This document shows positions 7,328 to 15,932 of a stretch of 64,000 nucleotides of DNA, in pieces. The notes under the pieces were generated by a model that did not search any database, had not been told where the DNA came from, and saw only the letters and a program-made list of their open reading frames with translations. The stretch comes from Holophagales bacterium. GTDB taxonomy: Bacteria > Acidobacteriota > Thermoanaerobaculia > Multivoradales > Multivoraceae. The stretch covers positions 62,001-126,000 of the forward strand of contig VYDI01000008.1 in the NCBI GenBank assembly GCA_009843505.1, written 5' to 3'. Numbering within the stretch: position 1 is the stretch's first letter; each line of letters opens with the position of its first letter. Both the position numbers and the translations under genes were made by a program.

Positions 7328-9496
7328 ATGCCAAAGGTACTTGCTGCTGTTCTTCTCCTGGCCGCCCTCGCCGTGACATCCTGCGCCGGTCCCGCGGCCG
7401 GCCCCGGCGACCCGCCGTGGGCCGAGGCCCGTCCCCACGAACTCGAGACCCATGGCGACGTGCGGATCGACGAGTACTACTGGCTCCGGGAACGCGAGAA
7501 CCCGGAAGTGATCGCCTATCTCGAGGCGGAAAACGCGTACGTCGACGCCGCGCTGGCGCATACCGAAGCGCTCCAGGAGAGCGTGTTCGCGGAGATCCGC
7601 AGCCGCGTCGTCGAGGACGACTCGTCCGTTCCCTACCGCGACGGCGACTACTGGTACTACACCCGCTACGAGGAGGGGAAGCAGTACCCGATCCACGGCC
7701 GCCGGCCGGCCGACGGCGACGTCTTCGGCGGCGACCAGGATCCCGAAGCCGAAGAAGTGCTGATCGACGTGAACGAGGTTGCCGAAGGCAAGGAGTACAC
7801 GGCGGTTCGTCCGTCCGTCAGTCCGGACCACCGGATCCTCGCCTACGGCGTCGACGACGTGGGACGCCGCTTCTACACCGTTCGGTTCAGGGACCTGACG
7901 ACCGGTGAGACTCTCGCGGACGAGATCCCGGACGTAACGGCGAATCTCGTCTGGGCCGCCGACAGCGCGACCCTGTTCTACGTTCGCCAGGATCCCGCCA
8001 CGCTGCGCGCCTATCAGGTGTACCGCCACCGCCTGGGTTCCACCGAGCCGGATGAACTGGTCTACGAGGAGCCGGACGAGACGTTCAGCGTGTTCCTCGG
8101 GCGGACGCAGTCACGGAAGTACCTGCTGGCGACTTCCAGCCACACCCTCCGTACGGAGGTGCGCATCCTGCGGGCCGACGATCCGGACGGCGATTTCGTC
8201 GTCTTCGAGCCGCGGGGAGAACGGCACGAGTACAGCGTCGATCACCTGGGGGATCGCTTCTGGGTGCGGACGAACGACGGGGCGCCGAACTTCCGGCTCA
8301 TGTCGACCGCCGAAGGCGACACCGGGCGCGCGGCCTGGCGCGAGGAACTCCCGAACCGCGACGACGTGCTGTTGGAGGGCTTCGAGCTGTTCGATCGTTT
8401 CCTGGTGCTGGCGGAGAGGCGCGAGGGTCTGGAGCGGCTCCGCGTCGAGCCGATGGGCGGAGGGTCCGGCGCCGGGGACGGCGCCGTCACGGGCCATGAC
8501 CTCGACTTCGGCGAACCGACCTACTCGACCGGGTTGGGCGCCAACCCGGATCCGTCGTCCGGGACGCTCCGCTACGTCTACCAGTCGCTGACCACGCCGC
8601 GGTCGGTGTTCGACTACGACCCGGCGACGCGGGAGAGGATCCTGCGCAAGCAGGACCAGGTGCTCGGCGGCTTCGACGCCGCGAACTACCGCAGCGAACG
8701 GCTGTGGGCGACGGCGGAGGACGGCACCGAGGTGCCCGTGTCGCTCGTCTACCGGCCCGACCGGCGCGCTGGGGCGGGCGGCAGTCCGCTGCTGCTCTAC
8801 GGCTACGGTTCCTACGGCGCGAGCATGGATGCGTCGTTCAGTTCGCCGCTCCTGAGCCTGATCGACCGCGGGTTCGTCTACGCGATCGCCCACATCCGCG
8901 GCGGCGAGGAGATGGGCCGCTCCTGGTACGAGAACGGCAAGCTGCTCCACAAGAAGAACACCTTCACCGACTTCATCGCCGCCGCCGAGCATCTCGTGGC
9001 CGCGGGCTACGCGGATCCGGACCGGATCTACGCGATGGGCGGCAGCGCCGGGGGACTGCTTGTGGGCGCGGTGTTCACGATGCGGCCCGACCTCTGGGAT
9101 GGCGTCGTGGCCCGGGTGCCCTTCGTCGACGTCGTGACCACGATGCTCGACGCGAGCATCCCGCTCACCACCTTCGAGTGGGACGAGTGGGGCGACCCGA
9201 GAGTCCGTGAGTACTACGACTACATGCTCTCCTACTCGCCCTACGACAACGTGGAGGCGCGGGACTATCCGCACCTGCTCGTGACTACCGGCCTGCACGA
9301 CTCGCAGGTCCAGTACTGGGAGCCGGCGAAGTGGGTCGCGCGGCTGCGGGCCAGCAAGACGGACGACAACCTCCTGCTGCTCGAGACGAACATGGGCGCC
9401 GGCCACGGCGGCGCGTCCGGCCGCTACGACCGCTACCGCGAGACGGCCCTGGTCTACGCGTTCCTGCTCGACTTGGCCGGTCTCGGGGACTCCTGA
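7328..9496 (+). CDS. ptrB: Oligopeptidase B-like S9A serine peptidase, lipoprotein
   Basis: A 722-aa prolyl-oligopeptidase-family enzyme with a lipoprotein signal (VTSC, Cys19). The N-terminal part (about residues 35-450) is the seven-bladed propeller that filters substrates by size. The C-terminal alpha/beta-hydrolase carries GGSAGG (Ser573), the Asp of LHDSQV (Asp658) and the His of GAGHGG (His693). The TTGLHDSQVQYWEPAKWVARLR-like context is characteristic of oligopeptidase B, which cuts after basic residues in short peptides. Export as a lipoprotein differs from the cytoplasmic E. coli enzyme, so a role in peptide scavenging in the envelope is plausible. An 8-bp gap separates it from the next small membrane protein. 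Confidence 0.92.
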   Translation: MPKVLAAVLLLAALAVTSCAGPAAGPGDPPWAEARPHELETHGDVRIDEYYWLRERENPEVIAYLEAENAYVDAALAHTEALQESVFAEIRSRVVEDDSSVPYRDGDYWYYTRYEEGKQYPIHGRRPADGDVFGGDQDPEAEEVLIDVNEVAEGKEYTAVRPSVSPDHRILAYGVDDVGRRFYTVRFRDLTTGETLADEIPDVTANLVWAADSATLFYVRQDPATLRAYQVYRHRLGSTEPDELVYEEPDETFSVFLGRTQSRKYLLATSSHTLRTEVRILRADDPDGDFVVFEPRGERHEYSVDHLGDRFWVRTNDGAPNFRLMSTAEGDTGRAAWREELPNRDDVLLEGFELFDRFLVLAERREGLERLRVEPMGGGSGAGDGAVTGHDLDFGEPTYSTGLGANPDPSSGTLRYVYQSLTTPRSVFDYDPATRERILRKQDQVLGGFDAANYRSERLWATAEDGTEVPVSLVYRPDRRAGAGGSPLLLYGYGSYGASMDASFSSPLLSLIDRGFVYAIAHIRGGEEMGRSWYENGKLLHKKNTFTDFIAAAEHLVAAGYADPDRIYAMGGSAGGLLVGAVFTMRPDLWDGVVARVPFVDVVTTMLDASIPLTTFEWDEWGDPRVREYYDYMLSYSPYDNVEARDYPHLLVTTGLHDSQVQYWEPAKWVARLRASKTDDNLLLLETNMGAGHGGASGRYDRYRETALVYAFLLDLAGLGDS

Positions 9497-9504
9497 GTCG
9501 AGAC

Positions 9505-9846
9505 GTGGCGATCGACTTCAGCGACCGGCGGGATCAGCTCAGGCGGCAGCAGGCCGGGAGCCTGCGCTTCGTGCGCGTCGTGGTGCGCCTGGCCCTCCTG
9601 TTCGCGATCGGGGCGCTGGCGGTGCTGCAGGGCTTCTCGCCGACCTCCTGGTTGCTTCTGGGCGTGCTCCTGGTCTGGGGCGCGTCCATGCCGTTCCTGC
9701 TACGGGGCATCCTGCGGCGGGTACGGGAGCTCGACCATCTCGCAAGGTGGCAGCAGTTGACCCTGATCTGGACCGCGGCGCTGATCCTGATCGGCGGTTT
9801 CGCCGTGCTGGCGCGGTACGTACTGCTCCCCTCCGCGCCCGGTTGA
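9505..9846 (+). CDS. Small three-helix membrane protein
   Basis: A 113-aa protein starting at GTG 9505, 8 bp after the oligopeptidase gene. Three hydrophobic segments (about 25-43, 48-66 and 84-107) are separated by basic loops. Its TGA shares one base with the ATG of the acyl-CoA dehydrogenase (TGATG). I do not recognise the family. The frame extends further upstream, but that extension is Arg-rich and lies inside the peptidase gene, so it is noise. Being sandwiched between two enzymes suggests cotranscription, not a common pathway. Confidence 0.65.
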   Translation: MAIDFSDRRDQLRRQQAGSLRFVRVVVRLALLFAIGALAVLQGFSPTSWLLLGVLLVWGASMPFLLRGILRRVRELDHLARWQQLTLIWTAALILIGGFAVLARYVLLPSAPG

Positions 9847-11015
9847 TGGATTTCACTCTCACCGGACCGCAGCGGGCTCTGTGCGAGGGAATCGCGCGCA
9901 CTTGCGCGCGCTTCGACGACGAATACTGGCTCGAAGTCGACAACGAGGTGCGGTTTCCGAACGAGTTCCACCGCGCCATGGCCGAGTCCGGCGCACTCGG
10001 CATCGCCATGCCGGAGGCGTACGGCGGTTCCGGCCTGGGCGTGACGGAAGCCGCCCTGGTGATGCACGAGGTGGCCCGTGCCGGCGGCGGCATGAGCGCG
10101 GCGTCGGCGATCCACATCAACATCTTCGGACCGCACCCGATCGTCGTCTTCGGGACGGAGGAGCAGCGCCTGCGGTTCCTGCCGGAACTCATCGAGGGTC
10201 GGGCGAAGACCTGCTTCGCGGTCACCGAGCCCGACGCGGGTCTGGAAACCACGGCGATCACGACGCGCGCCGAACGGCAACCGGACGGCGGCTACATCGT
10301 CCATGGCCGCAAGATCTGGACCACGACCGCCCAGGAGGCGGACCGCGTGATGCTGCTCGCGCGAACTACGCCGCGGGCCGAGACGGGGAAGGCGACCAAG
10401 GGCCTCTCGCTGTTCTACACGACGCTCGACCGGTCCCGGATCGAGGTCCGGCGCATTCCGAAGATGGGCCGCGCGGCGGTCGACTCGAACGAACTGTTCA
10501 TCGACGGCCTCGAGGTGCCGGCTGAGGATCGCATCGGCGAGGAGGGGCGCGGCTTCGAGTACATCCTGCACAGCCTGAACCCGGAGCGGATCCTGATCGG
10601 CATCGAGGCGGTGGGGGTGGGCCGCAACGCGCTGGAACGGGCAACGGACTACGCGCGCGAACGCAGGGTCTTCGGTCGCCCGATCGGCCAGAACCAGTCG
10701 ATTCAGCATCCGCTGGCGGAATGCTGGATGGAGCTGGAGGCCGCGTTTCTGATGGCGGTGCAGGCGGCGTCGCTCTACGACCGCGACGAACCCTGCGGTC
10801 ACTACGCGAACGCGGCGAAGTACCTCGGCGCCGAAGCCGGCTTCAAGGCCTGCACCCAGGCGGTCATGACGCACGGCGGCATGGGGTACGCGAAGGAGTT
10901 CCACGTCGAGCGGCTGATGCGGGAAGTGATGATCCCGCGCCTCGCTCCCGTGAGCCCGCAGCTCATTCTCTGCCACATCGCGGAGAAGGTCCTCGGCCTG
11001 CCGAAGAGCTACTAG
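9846..11015 (+). CDS. Acyl-CoA dehydrogenase
   Basis: A 389-aa flavoprotein of the acyl-CoA dehydrogenase family. MPEAYGGSGLG, CFAVTEPDAGLETTAITTRA and the central beta domain (GRKIWTTTAQEADRVMLLART) bind FAD. RRVFGRPIGQNQSIQHPLAE and THGGMGYAKEFHVERLMREV complete the C-terminal helical domain. It introduces a double bond into an acyl-CoA, passing electrons to ETF. The substrate chain is not determined, and the catalytic Glu cannot be fixed without alignment. ATG 9846 overlaps the stop of the membrane protein by one base. An upstream extension of the same frame lies inside that gene and was discarded. Confidence 0.93.
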   Translation: MDFTLTGPQRALCEGIARTCARFDDEYWLEVDNEVRFPNEFHRAMAESGALGIAMPEAYGGSGLGVTEAALVMHEVARAGGGMSAASAIHINIFGPHPIVVFGTEEQRLRFLPELIEGRAKTCFAVTEPDAGLETTAITTRAERQPDGGYIVHGRKIWTTTAQEADRVMLLARTTPRAETGKATKGLSLFYTTLDRSRIEVRRIPKMGRAAVDSNELFIDGLEVPAEDRIGEEGRGFEYILHSLNPERILIGIEAVGVGRNALERATDYARERRVFGRPIGQNQSIQHPLAECWMELEAAFLMAVQAASLYDRDEPCGHYANAAKYLGAEAGFKACTQAVMTHGGMGYAKEFHVERLMREVMIPRLAPVSPQLILCHIAEKVLGLPKSY

Positions 11016-11021
11016 CCGGCG

Positions 11022-11492
11022 TTACAGCGCAGCCCGGAGTTCGGCCACTGTCTTCCGGAGACCGGGGTGCCAGGCGGCAGGGGCGATCTCGCTCAGGGGT
11101 TCGAGGACGAAGTGGCGCCGGTGCATCCGCGGGTGCGGCACGGTGAGGTCGGACTCGTCAAGGACGAGGTCGCCGAACAGCAGCAGGTCGAGGTCGATCG
11201 TCCTTGGCCCGGCGGCACCGGCGGTTCGGTCGCGGCCGACCGCGGCCTCGATCCCGAGCAGGGCGGTCAGGAGCCCGCGGACCTTGAGGTCGGTTTCGAG
11301 GACTGCTGCCGCGTTCAGGAACTCCGGATCGGTGGCCAGCACGCCGCGCTCTGGGACTGCATCGGTTCGGTGGAAGGTCGATACCGCGGTCACGTCGGCG
11401 ATGGAGCGGAGGCATTCCAGTGCGGTGCGCAGGTTGACGCTCCTCGGCCGCAGGTTCGATCCGAGGGCGACGAAGGCGCGTGCCCGAGTCAC
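11022..11492 (-). CDS. folK: 2-amino-4-hydroxy-6-hydroxymethyldihydropteridine pyrophosphokinase
   Basis: A 156-aa HPPK. FVALGSNL near the N-terminus and the GPRTIDLDLLLFGD loop (which carries the two Mg-binding Asp) are the family signature, followed by PHPRMHRRHFVLEPL. It transfers pyrophosphate from ATP to the pterin alcohol, giving the substrate of dihydropteroate synthase. The start is GTG 11492, overlapping the TGA of the folP-folB fusion as GTGA; a longer frame upstream is Arg-rich and unlike HPPK. With the fusion gene it supplies three successive activities of folate synthesis. Confidence 0.93.
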   Translation of the reverse strand: MTRARAFVALGSNLRPRSVNLRTALECLRSIADVTAVSTFHRTDAVPERGVLATDPEFLNAAAVLETDLKVRGLLTALLGIEAAVGRDRTAGAAGPRTIDLDLLLFGDLVLDESDLTVPHPRMHRRHFVLEPLSEIAPAAWHPGLRKTVAELRAAL

Positions 11493-12721
11493 GGTCGCCA
11501 GTCGATCTCGGCGCCGACTTCCGCGGCGCCGATCTCCCGTGCGGCGCCGGGTTTCGTGACCCGCACCCGCAGCGATTCGATCCGGTTCCACGGGGTCGAG
11601 CCGCCGGCCGCCTTTGGCCTTTCCCGGCCGACAGTGGCCGCGATGCTCTCGGCCAGCGTCTCGACGAGTCGGTACTCGTTGCGGTCCGCGACCGCCTGGG
11701 CGATGGCGGCAAGCTCGGCGTAGTCCACCGTCTCGCCCAATCTGTCTCGTGCTCGAGCTGCCTGAGCCGTCAGGGTCACGTCGATGTCTACGACAAGCTC
11801 CTGCGGCTTCGCTCGTTCCGCCGCCGTGACGCCGATGCGGCTGCGGCAGGCGATGCCGCGTGCAAGAACGCGCCGCCTCGGCGCCGACGATCGACGCCGT
11901 GCGCGCAGGGCGCCGATGCTCTCCGCCAGTTGCCGGTGCGGCCCGACATCGTGGACCCGGAGCACGTCGGCGGTACCCAGGGCCGCCGCCCAGGCGTTGA
12001 CGGCCAGCGTTCCGCTCAGGCGCTCCTCGACTGGTACGCCGCCAAGCAGCCGGTCGAGAAACGACTTGCGTGAGGTGCCGAGAACCAGGGGCGCGCCGAT
12101 CCGCCGCAGTTCGCGGAGGTTGGCCAGCAGGTCGAGGTTGTGTTCGAGTGTCTTGCCGAAGCCGATCCCCGGGTCCACCAGTACGTCGACTCCGAGGTCG
12201 CGCCCGGCCGCCACGCGCTCGGCGAGGTAGTCGTGGATCTCCGCCACGACGTCGTCATATCGGGGTTCTTTCTGCATGGTGCGCGGTTCACCCCGCATGT
12301 GCATCGCGATCACCGGCGCGCCGTGACGGGCCGCGACCTCCAGCATCGCTTCGCTGGCGCCTGAGACGTCGTTGACCATTCCCGCGCCGGCGATGAGCGC
12401 CCGGTCGGCCGCTTCCGGCTTCGCCGTGTCGACGCTCAGCGGCACGCCCAGGTCGAGGGCAGCGATCCCTTCGATCACCGGCAGCAGGCGCGCGAGTTCG
12501 TCCTCGAGGCTGACGGGTTCCGCTCCCGGCCGGGTGCTCTCGGCGCCGATGTCGATCAGGTCGGCGCCTTCCGCGGCCATTCGTCGCGCGTGTTCGAGCG
12601 CCTTGTCCGGGCGGTTGAAGAGGCCGCCGTCCGAGAAACTGTCGGGCGTCACGTTCAGGACGCCCATGACGAGGGGGCGATCGCCGAACGCGAGCGAGTG
12701 TCCGCCGCAGGCCAGTTCCAT
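11489..12721 (-). CDS. folP: Bifunctional dihydropteroate synthase/dihydroneopterin aldolase (FolP-FolB fusion)
   Basis: A 410-aa fusion. Residues about 13-275 are DHPS: GVLNVTPDSFSDGG (20-33), DIGAESTRPGA (57-67), the VNDVSG strand, DPGIGFGK and GTSRKSF (215-221). Residues about 286-410 are dihydroneopterin aldolase: IGVTAAERAKPQEL with Glu302, ETVDYAEL, VETLAE, and VRVTKPGA with Lys390, the expected catalytic pair. The aldolase releases the pterin alcohol, FolK activates it, and the synthase joins it to p-aminobenzoate. An Arg-rich linker (about 272-288) separates the domains. The ATG has no Shine-Dalgarno sequence and sits 6 nt from a TAGACT box. Confidence 0.92.
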   Translation of the reverse strand: MELACGGHSLAFGDRPLVMGVLNVTPDSFSDGGLFNRPDKALEHARRMAAEGADLIDIGAESTRPGAEPVSLEDELARLLPVIEGIAALDLGVPLSVDTAKPEAADRALIAGAGMVNDVSGASEAMLEVAARHGAPVIAMHMRGEPRTMQKEPRYDDVVAEIHDYLAERVAAGRDLGVDVLVDPGIGFGKTLEHNLDLLANLRELRRIGAPLVLGTSRKSFLDRLLGGVPVEERLSGTLAVNAWAAALGTADVLRVHDVGPHRQLAESIGALRARRRSSAPRRRVLARGIACRSRIGVTAAERAKPQELVVDIDVTLTAQAARARDRLGETVDYAELAAIAQAVADRNEYRLVETLAESIAATVGRERPKAAGGSTPWNRIESLRVRVTKPGAAREIGAAEVGAEIDWRP

Positions 12722-12733
12722 AGGTGAAGTCTA
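12722..12733 (-). promoter_or_regulatory. TANNNT -10 box, leaderless folP-folB
   Basis: On the minus strand TAGACT (12733-12728) lies exactly 6 nt before the ATG of the fusion gene. No Shine-Dalgarno sequence is present. It shares a 44-bp divergent region with the box of the CRTAC1 gene on the other strand. Confidence 0.45.
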
Positions 12734-12753
12734 AGGGGGGCAGGCCAGGCTGC

Positions 12754-12765
12754 TAGCGTCGCCCG
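12754..12765 (+). promoter_or_regulatory. TANNNT -10 box, leaderless CRTAC1 gene
   Basis: TAGCGT (12754-12759) lies exactly 6 nt before ATG 12766, with no Shine-Dalgarno sequence. Together with the minus-strand box 21 bp away it forms a compact divergent promoter pair. Confidence 0.42.
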
Positions 12766-14478
12766 ATGGGGTGGCGAGGCGGTGTCCGGCGGTTGGGCGT
12801 CGTTCTTGTCGCCGTTCAGTCATTCGCTTTCCGCCCCGGCCTGGCCGCTGTCCCGGAGGAGTGCGGCTTCAGCTTCTCCGAGGTGGCTGCCGAGGTGGGG
12901 CTTCGTTTCCACCACGAGGCGGGCGCTGTCGGCGGCCTGCACCTGCCCGAGACGATGGGCGCCGGCGTCGCCTGGATCGACTTCGACGGCGACGGGTGGC
13001 TCGATCTCTACCTCGTGCAGTCGGGGCCGCTTCCGCCGGACGGCGGCGCCGCGGCGGCGGACCGGCTGTTCCGAAACCTCGGTCCGGACGAAGCGGGGGA
13101 GTTCCGCTTCGTTTCGGCCGAAGCTGGCGAGCTTGGGCGCGGCTACGGCCAGGGCGTCGTGGCGGCCGACGTCGACGGCGACCGGGACGTCGACCTGCTC
13201 GTGTCGCACTACGGTCCGACGGTGCTCCTGCTCAACGACGGCGCAGGGCAGTTCGCAGCGGCGGAGGCGCTCTCGGCGGCGGGCGAGGATGAGCACCCCT
13301 GGGGATCGTCGATGGCGCTCGCCGACGGCGACGGCGACGGCGACATCGACCTCTACGTCAGCCGCTACCTGGACTACGACCCGGGGCACGGACTGGACTG
13401 CCGCCGGGATGGGCCGGGTTCCCCGCCGGAAGTGTGCGACCCGTCCCTCTTTCCGGGCCAGCGCGACCGCTACTACGAGAACCGTGGTGACGGCTCGTTC
13501 GAAGATGCGACTGAAGCGGCAGGCTTCGGTGGGGCCGATGGCAAGGGCCTGGGCGTCCTGTTCACCGATCTGGACGCGGACGGCCGGCCCGACGTCTACG
13601 TGGCGAACGACCTGACCCTGAACCTCCTGTTCAGGAACCGGAGCGACGGCACGTTCGAGGACCTGTCCCTGCTGGCGGGCGCGGCGGTCAATCGCAACGG
13701 CCGGCCCGAGGCGGGAATGGGGCTGGCCGTGGCTGACTTCGACGTCGACGGGGACCCGGATCTGGCGGTGACCAACTTCGATGTGGAGACGAACACCCTG
13801 TATCGCAACGCCGGCCAGGCGTCCGGGATGCTGTTCGAGGACGTTTCGGCCACAACGGGTTTCGGCCAGCCATCGTTCAACCTGCTCGGGTTCGGAATCC
13901 TCGCCGAGGACTTTGACCGTGACGGCGCTTTCGACGTGTACGTGGCAAACGGTCACATCTTCGCTTCGCCCCGGCGCGACAACACGGAGCACCGGCAGCG
14001 GAACCTCCTGTTACGCGGCCTGGCCGGTGCCGGCCGCGGTCGGTTCGTTGAGGCGCGGTGCGCCTGGGCCGGGGAGGAGCCACTGGTCAGCCGGGGCGCG
14101 GCGGCGGCAGACTTCGACAACGACGGAGACGCCGACCTGGCGGTGACCGCGAACGATGGTCCGGCCCGCCTGTGGCGGAACGACACGCCCGGCCCGGCGG
14201 GCGCCATGTGGCTGGGCCTCGAACTGCGCGGCGATTCTCCGAACACGCAGGCGGTGGGCGCTGTCGCGACGCTCGCCGGTGCCGGGGAGCAGCCGCCGGC
14301 TCGCCGCTGGGCGATCCGGGGCGACAGTTACCAGTCGTCGAGCGGGCATCGCCTGCGCTGGGCGGTTCCGGCGGGCGGCAGCCCGTCGCGACTCGACGTG
14401 CGCTGGCCGTCCGGTGCCCGCACGCGGATCGTCGATCCCCCGGTAGCGGTCTACCTCATCGTCGAGGAACGCCCGTGA
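12766..14478 (+). CDS. CRTAC1-type FG-GAP/UnbV secreted protein
   Basis: A 570-aa exported protein. After a signal peptide (about 1-29) come repeated FG-GAP/VCBS calcium-binding loops such as IDFDGDGWLDLYL (71-83), ADVDGDRDVD, ADGDGDGDID and TDLDADGRPD, which build an integrin-alpha-like beta-propeller. The last 110 residues (LGLELRGDSPNTQAVGAV and LDVRWPSGARTRI) are the ASPIC/UnbV domain. Such proteins are thought to bind ligands or other surface proteins; no enzymatic role is known. It starts a three-gene unit with two M16 peptidase homologues, joined by GTGA overlaps, which suggests that the propeller and the protease pair act together outside the membrane. Confidence 0.9.
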   Translation: MGWRGGVRRLGVVLVAVQSFAFRPGLAAVPEECGFSFSEVAAEVGLRFHHEAGAVGGLHLPETMGAGVAWIDFDGDGWLDLYLVQSGPLPPDGGAAAADRLFRNLGPDEAGEFRFVSAEAGELGRGYGQGVVAADVDGDRDVDLLVSHYGPTVLLLNDGAGQFAAAEALSAAGEDEHPWGSSMALADGDGDGDIDLYVSRYLDYDPGHGLDCRRDGPGSPPEVCDPSLFPGQRDRYYENRGDGSFEDATEAAGFGGADGKGLGVLFTDLDADGRPDVYVANDLTLNLLFRNRSDGTFEDLSLLAGAAVNRNGRPEAGMGLAVADFDVDGDPDLAVTNFDVETNTLYRNAGQASGMLFEDVSATTGFGQPSFNLLGFGILAEDFDRDGAFDVYVANGHIFASPRRDNTEHRQRNLLLRGLAGAGRGRFVEARCAWAGEEPLVSRGAAAADFDNDGDADLAVTANDGPARLWRNDTPGPAGAMWLGLELRGDSPNTQAVGAVATLAGAGEQPPARRWAIRGDSYQSSSGHRLRWAVPAGGSPSRLDVRWPSGARTRIVDPPVAVYLIVEERP

Positions 14479-15932
14479 AGTTGACGGGTCTCGCCGCCTT
14501 TCTTCTTGCCGCGCTTTCTTCGACGGCGACCGCTGCGTCGCCGTCCCTGGAACCGACCCGGTTCGTCCTCGACAACGGGATGACCTTCCTGGTCGTTGAA
14601 CGTCCCGGACGGCCCCTGGTGGCCGCAGTCTGGACGGTCCGCGGCGGTTCGGCGTCGGACCCGCCCGGTCACCGGGGCCTGGCTCACGTCGTGGAGCATC
14701 TCCTGTACGCCGGCAGCCGAACCATCGGCACCCGTGACTGGGAGGAGGAGGCGCCGTTGCTCCGGCGCTGGGAGCGGCTGTACGAACAGTCCGTCAAGCG
14801 CGGCGCGGCCGCGTCCGGTCTGGACGGAGTGGAGCAGCGCCTGGCAGCTCTTCAGCGGCCCGGCGCCTACGCCGGCGTCTACACCCGGGCTGGCGCTCTC
14901 GGCATCGACGCGTTCACTCGCCACGACGCGACCGCGTTCCAGACGCTGGTGCCCAGGGAGAAGATCGAGCTCTGGTTCTGGATGGAGTCCGACCGTCTTC
15001 TCGACCCGGTGTTCAGGGGCTTCCGGCGGGAGCTGGCGGTGGTCGAGCAGGAGCGGCTTCAGCGCATCGACTCGAGTCCGGCCGGTACCTGGTTCGACAT
15101 CTTCGACGCCGCCTACTGGGGCGCCGGCCACCCGTATGCCCATTCGCCGGGCGGCGACCGGCTCGAAGTGGCGCGGCTCCTGCCCGCGGACGCTCGGTCC
15201 CACTTCGAAGCCACCTACCGGCCCGACCGGGTGGTCGCGGTACTGGTGGGCGACGTGTCTCCCGCTAGAGCCCGGGAACTTGCGAAACGGTACTTCGGCA
15301 GGCTGAAACGTCCCGGTCGTCGCGAGGCAGCCCCGGCGGAGAGCGCAGTCGCGCCCACGCCGGCGCTCGAGTCGCTGGAAGGTCTCTGCGACTGCCGGAG
15401 CCAGGTCGAGATCCGGTACCGCACCGTGCCCTTCGCGGCGGCCGGCGACGCGGTGGCTCTCGACGTTCTGGCCGGCCTGCTGAACAGCCGCTCCGGGAGG
15501 CTGTACAGGGACCTGGTCGTGGGCGAGGACCGGGTCGCCTTCGCGGCGTCGGCGGAGCATGTGACGCGACAGCTCGACGGGTACTTCGCCGTCCGGATCG
15601 AGGCCGGGGAGGGTGTGGAACTTCCGGAGCTGACTCCTGCCTGGGACGGGCTGCTCGAGCGGATCCTTGCCGGCAGCGCCGTCGACTCCGAGCTCGACCG
15701 GGTCCGCAGGCAGCTTCTGACCGATTCCTGGCGGCAGCTCGAACAGGACGCCGGAGTGGCGCACCGGCTCGCCGCTGCCGAAGTACTTGGCGGCTGGCGA
15801 CAGTTGACGGAGTGGCTGGACGCCGCGGCCGGCGTCTCCGCCTCTGACCTGGAACGGGTGATCGATCGTTACCTCGTGACGGCTGATCGGGCGGTCCTGT
15901 CCCTGACCCGCTCGGGGGACGCTGGACGGTGA
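14475..15932 (+). CDS. M16 family zinc metallopeptidase (active subunit)
   Basis: A 485-aa insulinase/pitrilysin-family peptidase with a signal peptide (about 1-21). The inverted zinc motif HVVEH (His71, Glu74, His75) is intact, and a Glu in ELAVVEQE (186-193) can be the third ligand. An insertion of some 40 residues (about 86-130) separates the motif from the usual FTRHDATAFQTLVP segment. The start is GTG 14475, overlapping the stop of the CRTAC1 gene as GTGA. Bacterial M16B enzymes commonly work as heterodimers with an inactive partner; the next gene fits that part. Likely role: cleavage of peptides or small proteins in the periplasm. Confidence 0.9.
   Translation: MKLTGLAAFLLAALSSTATAASPSLEPTRFVLDNGMTFLVVERPGRPLVAAVWTVRGGSASDPPGHRGLAHVVEHLLYAGSRTIGTRDWEEEAPLLRRWERLYEQSVKRGAAASGLDGVEQRLAALQRPGAYAGVYTRAGALGIDAFTRHDATAFQTLVPREKIELWFWMESDRLLDPVFRGFRRELAVVEQERLQRIDSSPAGTWFDIFDAAYWGAGHPYAHSPGGDRLEVARLLPADARSHFEATYRPDRVVAVLVGDVSPARARELAKRYFGRLKRPGRREAAPAESAVAPTPALESLEGLCDCRSQVEIRYRTVPFAAAGDAVALDVLAGLLNSRSGRLYRDLVVGEDRVAFAASAEHVTRQLDGYFAVRIEAGEGVELPELTPAWDGLLERILAGSAVDSELDRVRRQLLTDSWRQLEQDAGVAHRLAAAEVLGGWRQLTEWLDAAAGVSASDLERVIDRYLVTADRAVLSLTRSGDAGR

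Noticed and set aside
13320..13380. GAC/GGC-rich short tandem stretches in the CRTAC1 genes, looking like microsatellites.
   Set aside because: They encode the repeated DxDGD calcium-binding loops of the propeller and need no other explanation.
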